DNA of 64,000 nucleotides from Chiridota heheva (taxonomy: Eukaryota > Echinodermata > Holothuroidea > Apodida > Chiridotidae). This document shows, one piece after another, positions 24,701-36,700 of this stretch; the stretch's first letter is position 1; every line of letters starts with the position of its first letter. The notes beneath the pieces were generated by a model. The model was not told the DNA's origin. It saw nothing but the letters and a program-made list of their open reading frames with translations, and made no database searches. The stretch covers positions 3,392,001-3,456,000 of the forward strand of contig JAIGNY010002171.1 in assembly GCA_020152595.1 (NCBI GenBank). Direction: 5' to 3'. A program made the position numbers and the translations under genes.

Positions 24701-27700
24701 ATGATGACAAAAGAAAACAGCCAATATAAGCAGCTTTGCTATTAAGACTTGAAAGTCAAGTTTCACAGTTTCAAAAGCTATTCAAACTAAATGGAGCATG
24801 AAAGAAAACAGAATAAAGTTGATAAACAGTTAAAGGCACTGGGCCTAAGCATTAGGCTACTATCAGGTATAAACGCACCAAAAATATCTCCAAAATTTCT
24901 CAGAAAAAAGAGTTGAAAATGTTGAAACAATGGTCCAATAGTAATCTTGACATGAATTAAAACAAGTGTGCAAAAGATGGACTCACAGAAAGAGCTAATA
25001 AAATGTAAAAAATCAGATTTACTCAGAGCATAAGAATAGTGCACCCGCACAGGTGCAACCCAATAGATATACCTACTGTAGATCCTTTTCTTGATCAACA
25101 CAACCAAGATTTGAAGCATTCATGCAGTAATCAAAAGCCAAATTGTTCTGACCAAAATTAATAACTTTGCATTGATCAACATTGAATGACATCTGCCATG
25201 TTTGGGAAATTGGGACCAAGAAACTTAACATATTCAGATCAGTTTGCAAAATTGAAGAATCCCTAGTATCATCACAATCCTATACAGCTTAGTGTCAGCA
25301 GCAAATTTACAAATCCTGGAGTCAAGGGAAACATCAATATCATTAATGAAGATTAGAAAAAGAAGCGGACACAGTACAGATTTCTTCCATGGAGATACTT
25401 CACCATTAACAACAACTCTTTGTGACCTGTTAACTAATCAAGAATGTATCCAACTGGCACTCTTTTCCTCCACACGAAGTGCTCTTGTTTTCATCATGAG
25501 CCTTTCAAGCTTTTCTTAATCTTCATTAATTTTATTGATGTTTCCCTTGGCTCTAGGATTTGTAAATTTGCTGATGACACTAAGCTGTACAGGATTGTTG
25601 ATGATGCTAGGGATTCTTCAATTTTGCAAACTGATCTGGATAAATTAGTTTCTTGGTCCCAAACATGGCAGATGTCATTCAATGTTGATATGCAAAGTTA
25701 TTAATTTTGGTCAGAACAATTTGGCTTTTGATTACTACATGAATGGTTCAAATCTTGGTTGTGTTAATTAAGAAAGGGATCTATCTTATTACTAGCAATC
25801 TGAAGCTTTCTAAACAGTGTGCTTTAGCAGCTGCAAGGGCAAATAGGATGCTTGGTTTGATTAGAAGAAATTGTTATTTTCTTGGTAGAGAGGTTGTTCT
25901 TAATTTGTATAAGCACTTATTCAGGCCCCACCTTGAGTATGCTATTCAGGTTTGGAGTCCCTTTTGTGAGGAGGATAAGTTTATTTTGGAGCAGGTTCAG
26001 TGAAGAGCCATTAGACTTATTCCCGAAGTAAGGAATCTCTCTCTTATGAATCTAGGTTGCAAATTCTTGGTTTTACCACGCTTAATTTGAGAAGAGAACG
26101 TGGCGATATAATTCAGGTTTTTAAGTTCCTGTCTGGTAGTGATGCTTTGACTTTTTGTTGTTTCTTGCATGTTTCAGCTAATCCTCATGTGACATGTGGT
26201 AACAGTTTGAAGTTGATCTAAGAGCTCTCACAGATAGATATTCGGCATTTTAGCTTTTCGCAAAGAGCTGTTAATGAGTGGAATAGTTTTCCTGAGTGAG
26301 CAGTTAGCTCCAATTCTGTTCACAATTTCAAGGTCAACATAGATAAGTTCTTAACTAACTCTGGGCGTCTTTTATTTTTGTTTGTGGTGGTGGTGGTGTT
26401 AGTTTGGGCTTTTTGTGGGGTGACTAACTTTTCTTAGTCCGTAATCTTGTTATGTTATGTTATGTAAAACTAAGTTACAAATGGAATGATGAATATTTTG
26501 TATGTAAAAAAACTCTAAAATTATGGAAGAAATGAGATTCCGGTCACTTTGCAAGTTCCTCACTTTAGGAAACGTATACACATTTAGTGCACGTATCACC
26601 CTAGGGTGTTGACAACTGCTATTTGAAAATGTACATCAGTACATTAAATGCGCGCAGTGTTTGATTAATTGCTATATGCACATTGACTTCACCGATGCTC
26701 TATTGTTCGACAACTTTTCAACTAATTAGATATATCCATCCAAGGCGCTGTTCGAAAAATAGCCACTAGCGAAGGCTCTTGCACAAAACCCAACTTTTCA
26801 CAGTTTTCTTTATTAAACCCATGCCCAAAACATAAGTGAAGTGCTCAGTATAGTATTATTGACTATAAATATTTAATTAGTATTATGTAAAAGTGTTCCA
26901 TGACAATGAAAGGCATTGTCAGAAGTTGACCTTAGATCGCCATGGAAAGGCCAAGTTATTCTAGCATGTAGTCGAAATTCATCTACGCTATAAGCGAATG
27001 CAGCAGTTCCAACGTTGTAAAGTATATAGCTTCGTCTGACTGTGTGTAGCAGCCATGTGGCTATAGCGTATACTACAATCAGTTGTTAACTGACTATAAT
27101 CAACCCCTCAACCATCTTGTAAAACTTTGTTAGCCTCAGTTGTTTCCGTTGCTCCTCCAATCGGTGTAGGTGGAGATCTTGGAGCATCCTGGATCCTGCT
27201 CTTTTGACCTATAGTCTCTGGTAATGAAGCAGGCTGCCTGTCTTTGTATTGTTTTCAGGCTTTCAGTGTCATGTTTGGTGTACAGATCCTATACTACCAT
27301 GCATACTCCATCATTGATCTTATAGGGTTAAGAAGGCTGTACGTCTACAGTCTCAGGGGCAGTTTTGAAGATTTTGGCATAGGAAGCCAACTGTTGGTCT
27401 TGCTCTTTTACACAGTTTGGTAATATGCACTGACCATTTCAGATCTGACGGCTGTTGGATCCCAAGGTATGGATGTTGTTCAACTTGTTTCAAAATGACT
27501 CCAAGTTAAAACAGTAAAAGTAGGGTGATGTAGGTGTGGAAGAGAGGATGTAGCATTTCTTTGTGCACAATAAATCTCATGCCCAGTTTAAAACCCACTT
27601 ATCAAGGTCCGCTTGCAGTGCATGGTGATCCCTGAAATTGCAGATTACTCTGTTCAGGAGGCAGTCATCTGCGGAAAGTTGTACTGTAGATTTGACTGAC

Positions 27701-30700
27701 TGGGTAAGTCGTTTATGTGGCATAGGAACAGTAAGGAGCCAAGTACTGTACTGTTCCCTGTGGGACTCCTGTGTTGATGGTCACCTCTGATTTCTAGAAC
27801 CACCATCATCTTCCTCTTAGTTAGGAAGCTGGAGATCCATCTTTGCAGTGGGCCGATGATACCATAGTGCTCAAGCTTAAACTGTAGTTTCCTGTGTAGT
27901 ACGGTGTCAAAAGGCCTGAAGTCAAGTATGGCCATGACTGTCTGTCCGTCTTCCTGCATCATGGGAGGATAGTAGGTTGTGCACAGTGGTCAGAAGTTGC
28001 ATATCACAGAAGTAGCCACTTTTGAAGCTGTGGTTGACATCTGAGACAGAGACTAACATGTGCGTCAATGTACCAAATAGTCATTATCAGTCAGAATAGT
28101 TTTATTCTGAGGTATGATTATAGCCAAAAAACTTAGAGCTTTACCAGTGGGCCCTGCACCCCTCGCCGAAAAGATGTACATCCGCATCCATTAATGTGCC
28201 CCTCAACAAATCTAGCACCCTGCCCCTTTTTAAATCAAGCTAGAGTCTGGATACTACTACTAATCTTTTTTATTCTGACAAAGATATATGTGCTTTGTAT
28301 TTACTGTAAACAGAACTAAAACTTTTTTAACTAATAAACTTTCCTTAAATTGAACATTAAATAATAAAAAAGACTAATTTTATCGTATATAATCCCCATA
28401 GCAAAAAATCACTTATATTAAAACCTAATCAATATGATATTTCTTAAGTTTCATACACTAAGTTTCTTGGTATTTATATTGATGAAAATATTTCATGGAA
28501 TCATTTATATTAAGATTATTATTTCTAGGAATGTTGGTATTATCTCCAGAGTGTGGCATCTACTTAACAATAAAAATGTTAGAAACCTTTACTTTACTAT
28601 GATATATCCATATATTTTTTATGCTTATTCAATTTGGGCATAGCATTCACCCGCAAATTTACAACCTATTCTTAAACTATAAAAGAGATATGTGATAATC
28701 GCTACTTTTTCTCTTCTAGTAAGCCTCTATTGAAGATTTGTGATAATTGTTAATGTTTTGTCATCTTTGTTAATCTCTAACATCGATAATAATGTCAGCA
28801 AAATGTATATGAGGGCAAAGCAAGGAGACATCTAGTTGGAAATGCAGTGGGCCTCTGTACATAGAGTTACTGGAATATCACTATTTATGTAATCTTCTTA
28901 TTCTCTCTCTGATCCACTTGGCATTATTCATTTTGTAGTGTTTAGATCAAGCTTCCATAATATAACACTATTGACATTAGAGGTCAATATGTTCTCTAAA
29001 CAACATGAATCAGAGCCATAAGTATGTACCAGAATATCATGCATTCTAGCCTCCATCCTCTCTGAAACTTTAAAGGGAAGAATCACTTACAGTTGTTGTT
29101 TACATATTATTAGCTTGAAAGCAAAAGTCTTGGATTAATTAAACAAATTATTAAAGGATTGATGACCAGAGTCAAAGCAAAACAACCTCTAGATAAATAC
29201 AGTATTTTGTATAAAGTCTTACAGTGAAGCACATACTTTATGTCAAGGACAAAAAAGAAGAAAATATATTTAAGATTGTTCTTGCATAATACATTAGAAG
29301 CTGGTAAAGATCTGCATAGAATGACATTATTTTATAATGTATTTTGAAGTTTTACTCATGAAAGTGTCTGGATTAATGTAATCCTCAAGAGTGTAAGACT
29401 AATGTCTGTTTCATTCTTTAATAGCACCCCTACAAGAAGATGAGACCCAATTTAGTGCAGCATTTCAGGGTCCCAAACCCAATTCTGTTGTTACCAACCA
29501 CAAGAAACCTGAGGTGCAATCCCCAAAGAAAGGGACCCAACAACTCAAGAAGAAAAAGGACAACAGTGGGAAGAAGAAATTAGAGAAGTTTGCGAGTCTT
29601 GAGGATGCCCTGAAGAATATCTCCATTGATGAAGTGAAACATCAGTGGGAGGATGTAAGAACACGATGTCCAGATGCACCATCGGTATGAACATTTACAT
29701 CATTTGAATTGCTTGCTATTTTAGATGATAAAGAGCACAGCTATAGAGCTTTTCAAACCAAGTTTAGCCAAATGTGAAACGTCAGAGTACTTTAACCATC
29801 AAATTCTGGGGGAATTTTCCTTTTACTAACCAACCAATCAACTGCAGGGAAACTTGTAATCAACAATATGCGCACATATTACCTTCATAAGTTTGTACTC
29901 ATTCATACCTAGTACATTAAGTCAGTGCATACACATTACACACATAGATTTGATGGAAAATGTATAAGCTATGTTTTGTATGCACACGTAAAGTATTTGA
30001 ATTTGCATCAAAGTTCAAAGTGCTTTTCCTTGATAATTGTTTCGTATGGAAATGTTTTTCATTTTTCAAACCATGAATATGAACCGTCTTACCTTCAGAC
30101 TTTCGCATTAAGGAATATGCGATAACCAGGTAAGATTTGAAGTTCAAATTTGGCCTTACATACTTTTGGCTTCATATACTTTTACTTTTACTTTTTTTGT
30201 TCAATGCATGGAGTTGCAGGCCTAGTGTGCATGTAAAAATGCTGCTTTTGTGAATGGAACACTGTATGTTCCTTGGGGTTCACATTCCCTTACCATTCAC
30301 AAAACATTAAAAGTATTTGTGCACAATTTATACACAACAATAGGACGTAAATTGGCAATTGTTTAAAATTTAAAATGTTGGTGTTCATTGAGGAGGTCCT
30401 AATGGTATGAAATTGTGCCGTTGACCTCACAACACAAAATATGCAAACAGTATTGGGTACTTTTGGCAGCAAATCCCTTGTTATCATTGAACGAGACGAC
30501 TAATTTTGCATATTGGAAAACTTGTGTGAATGTAAAGGATACAATTTATAGGAAGTTTTCTGTTTGGTATGGAATTTCCTAGCCAAATTACACCACAATT
30601 CAAGTCTCTGAATAGTTCAGTGAAGTCCTTTTTTCTGCATGCATATACTGTTGATTAGTGTAGAAATTGTATTTTGAATGAGCTTGACCCCATACACTAG

Positions 30701-33700
30701 TAAATTGTACAGACCATCAAGATTCCCCCAGAATTTGATTGGTCCATTATAGACATGTAAATTTTGGCCATGTGACATTATTTAGATTAGATTTCCAGAT
30801 ATTACCGATTCCGATATGAAAAGGTCTATGGGCCACACAATACGGCAGCGAATGATATTAGCAGACCCCCGGGGTGTTCTAGGGATCTACTCTATATCGA
30901 ATATAGATGGACTTCTAAGCATACCCCTCGGAAGTGGCAGCATGATTCCAAAGTTTGAATATATGCATTGTTTGGGCCCTATGACTGTGCTGATACTACT
31001 GGTATACTGTATTTAGAGTCAGTTTGAAATACATTTATAGTCATTGTTTTGTAATTCAGTTTTTCCAGGAAATGTAAAACAGCTTTTCTTCTGCTGAAGA
31101 CATTCAGCTTGTTCAGAAATTATTCTGGGTTGCTGCAAAGAAATTGATAAACAACTAGATTTAGATGACCTAGATTAGGTTTGTTCGAAATGTCAACATA
31201 CAGTATATTATACAGTTGCTCCTTATAAAATGTGTTAAACCCAACTTATTTGCTGCTGAGTGGAGTGAAACAAGGGAATTATTCTTCTTGCTCCAGGACA
31301 ACACAGCACTTTTGTAGGAAATAAACCTTTTGAAAATGATTTGACTCTCTAAGCTCTTAAGTTACTGTACTTCCTTCATAATATGAGAAGCATATGGGTA
31401 ACATTCTTGCTTTGATCAAAAAGCTACATATAGAGAAAGTGCAATATACTGTATCAGTTACATTGGCCCTGTGTAATTTTGCAATGTACAGAGTGTGTTA
31501 CTAAGGCTGAAAACTCAAACTTAAGGAATAAAATACAAAGGACCATCAATAAACATGGTCACAAAATTGTAAGTGATTATTTTAAAGATATAGCCTCTTC
31601 TTCGTCTTTCTGGGGCTTTTTGAAATCCATCAGGAATCCAACTGATATACATGATGGTGAAGGCATATCTGCAGATTTTGGCTGCGAATTGAGTGACCAC
31701 TTTGGACGCTTTATTAGTACAGTAAATAAAGACCCAAGTACCATTCCACCAGTTTGGAAGCACGCCAAAACTTCACCTGTACCCAAAATAGGTAAACCTG
31801 TTTCAGTCTGGAAGCATACCAAAACTTCACCCGTACCCAAAATAAGTAAACCTGCTTCAGTTTGGAAGCATGCCAAAACTTCACCTGTACTTAAGATAGG
31901 TAAACCTGCTTCAGTTTGGTTGCATGCTAAAACTTTACCTGTACCCAAAATAGGTAAACCTGCTTCAGTTTGAAAGCATGCCAAAACTTCACCTGTACCC
32001 AAAATAGTTAAAGCTGCTTCAGTTTGGAAGCATGCCAAAACTTCACCTGTACCCAAAATAGGTAAACCTGCTTCAGTTTGGAAGCATGCCAAAACTTCAC
32101 CTGTACCTAAAATAGGTAAACCTGCTTCAGTTTGGAAGCATGCCAAAACTTCACCTGTACCAAGAATAGTTAAACCTGCTTCAGTTTGAAAGCATGCCAA
32201 AACTTCACCAGTACCAAAAATAGATAAGCCAGCTTTAGTTTGGAAGCATTCCAAAACTTCACCTGTACCCAAAATAGGTAAGCCTGCTTCAGTTTGGTTG
32301 CATGGCAAAACTTCACCTTAACCAAAAGTAGTTAAACCTGCTTCAGTTTGGAAGCATGCCAAAACTTCACCTGTACCCAAAATAGGTAAACCAGCTTCAG
32401 TTTGGAAGCATGCCAAAACTTCACCTGTACCCAAAATAGGTAAACCTGCTTCAGTAAATGATTACAGACCTATTGATATTCATGTATCGGGTTTAATTGC
32501 ATGCAGAAAATACTGCTACCATATATAATGCAGTCTATAATTACAAGGGGTGATTCAGACCAATTTGCATATAAAAATGGTGTTTCTTGTACTGATGCCA
32601 TACTTACTCTTGTCCGTTGTATAGTTTAAGGGCTTAATAAGAGAGATGCAAGTGTTTCCAAAGTCTTGTTTCTTGATTTCTCAAGTGTCTTTAACACAGT
32701 TTTTCCAAATCGTCTAATCAGTGACTTAACCAATTTCAGTGAAGAAAAGTGGCTTATCCACTGGCTGGCGGACTTCCTACAAGGATGGTCTAGACAAGTA
32801 AAACTATGAAAAGGGTACTCTGATAAATTAGAAATCAAAATTGGTGTTCCACAGGGCGGTCCACTTTCAGCATTATTATTTACTATATATACTGATGAAA
32901 TTCGTTCAGACTCAAATTGTGCTGTTGTCAAATATGCTGATGATACCACCATTTCGTGCAATATCTATAAGCAGACCCATTGCAAAAATCAAGGTGACTA
33001 TCAAAATTTTGTAAATAGTTTTGTGGATATGTGCAGAGAGAAAAATTTGCTTCTTAACCCAAGAAAATCAAAGGAAATAGTTTTTGAAAATATAAACATA
33101 AAAAATAAAGGGTGGATTGTAACAAACAATGAGATTCAAAACCTATCTGAGAGTGTATCGATGATAAGTTATCGTTTTCTAACCATATTTCAAAGATGTT
33201 GTCCAAAGTGTTGTCCAAAAGATATTGTCTCTACATTAATCTACAGTATATTATTTCAAAATTTCCCTCCTGAAACTAGGATTAAGATATTCACAGCCTC
33301 CATCTCGCCTCATTTCATTTATGCAGTCCCAGTTTGGTACCATTTTTTAAAAGTAAAAGATAAAAATAAAATTAAAAATTTCTTGAGATATTGTGCCAAT
33401 ATATTCTGTTTAGACTGTGATTTACTTATAAATAAAGTCAGCTATGCAGCAAAAAATGAATTTGGCAGACTTGCCCAAAACATAGTTTCAACGAAAACCA
33501 CTCATTAAATTTAGAAATAACATCCATGTGCAATAAAACAAATTATAATCTGAGAAACCCAGCCACCATCCCAAGTTTTAGAATGACAGTTTAAAAAAAA
33601 TTATTTGTATATAAAGCTGCAATTTTTATTCATTTTGGTATTTTAGAGCCCTTATTATAACCCTTTTTAACTTATCAGTTTGTATTCATTTTCGTATCTT

Positions 33701-36700
33701 TAATCCTTTTTTTGTCTCATTTTCTACATTCTTTCCTTTCTTTTATTGTTCTGCATTGTATAATATTGTAGTATTGTATTTTCCTATTTGAATATTCTAC
33801 ATATTTGATTTTTATTTTTATTTCTAAAGCTATGAATGATTAGTCCTGTCCCAGCAGGAAGAAGCTATATACTACAGTACACTGATCCGTTTTACTGATT
33901 ACACTGAGAGTAATTGTAATAGATATTTATATTTGGAATATTTATATACAGGCAAGCTGTTCAAACTTCTCACTTATGTTAAACATATTTTATTGTAATT
34001 AAAAAAACAAAAGCAATTCTTCAAATTTAAATGGAAGTTAAGATTGTACGATTTTGTATTATTTTGCTTTATATTTTTGTGTTTTGCTTTGATTTATCCT
34101 CAGCTTTGGCTTGGCGACATTGTTGGTTTCTTGAACCGCAAACTGGAGGTGAAAGAAAATGAACCTGTGTTTATGAATGAGCCACCAGGTAAATGTTGAA
34201 CCTTTCATCAAATCCTATAATTTAAAGTTACAAGTCTATACTTACTTTTATACTCAAGAATTTTATAACAAGACAAAGGTCCTTGATTTCATTACTGTAT
34301 GACACACTATTAAAAAAAATTCTTCGAAACCTGTTTATTTTCCTTCGTTCTGTTGTTAAAGGTAGCAACGAGGTAATTTAAATGTTTTAAAATCTACTAT
34401 AGATCATGCAAGCTGCTTAAAGTCCTATTTTGAGTGGGAAAATTTGACAATAGTGAACATGAAATAGGATAGTATTATAACATTGTCCCAGATTTAGCAG
34501 TACTTAAAATGCAATTTGAGAAACTTTCATTTTTGAAACTTGTGTAAGAAATATAAAGAATTACATTAAGAGAATTTTAGCTGTATTCGTGTTCATACAT
34601 TATCACTTTTGCACATGCTGAATTTTTTTACAAAATTTGATTTGTCAGAACTTCAAAACTATTTGCTATTTTGTCCATTTAATGACTGTTCTGCTTAGAA
34701 TTGAATGAGTGAAAAATCTCTACCTGTCCATATACCTTTAAAAAATTACAATACTGTTAGGACCAATATCTGGCTTCAGGTTATCTGAGTTATTAGCTGC
34801 ATATTTTCTTGGCCTAACAACTTAGGACTGCCACTGATGTTTTCCAGCAGGATTATTGTGCAGTCTCCACTGTCAATGGGTTCATTAGTTTTCAAATATC
34901 CTAGTTTGTATTTTAAGCTCAAAACTGAAAATGATGCATTCATCTCTCCTGTGGTGTTGGCCTAAGTTTCCTCTGCTGTAAGAGTGGCAAATACAAAGAA
35001 GATAAAGCTGATTGCATCAAAAATATGCATTGCTTCTTGAATTACTTGGTCAGAAACTTCTTATCGTTCCCTTATAAGTTTATTTTTAATTTCTATACTG
35101 CTTGAAAGATCATTAATATCTGAGCAAATCAGTTTTAGAATTTTGAAGAAAGCACTTTTAGTTTTTGAGTAATGGCTGATCAAAGTTTGATCAGGTTTTG
35201 ATTGATGATATATGGACTAGGTGAAATGCTCCACATCTTATGTAATTCTTTCATAAATTTTAGTCACTGAAAAGGATGGAAAAGTCTATTCCTGCCAGAA
35301 TTTGTTTTTGGGGTAAGGTAAAGAACTTAAAAACTTTTGGTCAAAGTTTGCTGCACCACTTCAAAGAATCATGATAGACATTTGATAAACAAATGATTTA
35401 CAAAAGAAAATACCAAGATCGCCTTGTAATACATCACAAAATTTGCTTACAATTTGCAAATTGATGGCGGGCATTTAAAAACACGGTAAAATGGTTTTTG
35501 ATAGATTTTAAAGCAAGTTTGCTAAAGTTGCTTCTCTATATCCATAGACTTTTATGATTTTCAAAACAGGTTAGACTTCAGTGAACTGCTGTAAACATGA
35601 GTGTAAACATAAGTATTTACAATGAAACTGAAGAGCTAGCAAACACCCTCTTGTATATAGATCAACTTAAAAATAAACAAGAAATAAATATTTTCCAGTT
35701 GAAGTATTACATTTTTTCACACTATGCAGATTTCCCATGCTGCCGTCTAGACTCTGGCCTCAAAGACTTCCTGAGTAACACTTTGGTGACGTATGACTTC
35801 AAGATGCTGAAAGAGTTCTTTGATTACTGCTTGAGGGAAATGCTAAGTGACTTGAACAAAGGTATGTCATCTGTAAAGTATTTCTTTGTGCATGAAAATC
35901 AGTTGATGATCAATTGTATGTGAAGATGTTCTAAGAATAACAACTTTCAGTTTATGCATCAGTATCAGAGAGGGAGGTAAAAATGTTTTATGATAAGAAG
36001 TACACTAATTGTGCCTAATTAGAAGGTGTGTTGCTATAATTTTTTATTTGAATTAAAGCCATTCGAGCCATTTGGTCCATAGAGCTGGTGTGATCGCCGG
36101 TTTCCTTGGGGTAAACAGATGAGAGCACATGGCTCCCCATGGGTAGGATGCCAGTCTACTGCAGGTTAACTCCCTAGCAGTGCTGGTACTCATTTCACAG
36201 CTGAGTTGCCCGGAGCAAGTAAAGTGTCTTGCTCAAGGACACAATGCAGCGCACATGGCAGGAATCAAACCTGGTAACTTTTGCATACAAGCATGATTCC
36301 TCAACTGCTTAGCCACTGCACCTTCAGCGAATTCTATTTGAGTTAACCTTGTATAAGTTTTATCCAGTGACAGTGGATAAACATTGTAAAGTTATATAGG
36401 TTTTATTCATTGTCCTAACCACTTGTTGTCTTCCAATAAATATCTCAGAGAACTCTGGGAATGCTGAGGTCCTGGGTTCCATTCCCAAATAGTCTTCATT
36501 CATCAGTGCTTCACAACTGGTTTATGAAACGGCCGTGAATATCTCTGTAATAACCTTAGCTGTTAACATAGGGATGTAAAATGCTCAAACTACGTACCTG
36601 CCTACCATTAAATATATATTTATACTATGATTTTAGTGTAATTAACATAAATAACATCGTTATTTAGCTAAGAATAAATTTAGTTCGCCGTGAGCATCTT

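Noticed and set aside
31577-32308. 243-codon antisense ORF
   Set aside because: It is the reverse reading of the 54-bp units; the sense strand carries the recognisable RT motif.
35597-35923. 108-codon ORF as a separate gene
   Set aside because: It is intron 3 sequence read through into TMEM214 exon 4 and on past its donor. Only 35730-35861 is supported as coding.
36255-36322. tRNA gene
   Set aside because: Only A- and B-box-like motifs are present. There is no cloverleaf with acceptor-stem pairing, and it continues into SINE-like sequence.
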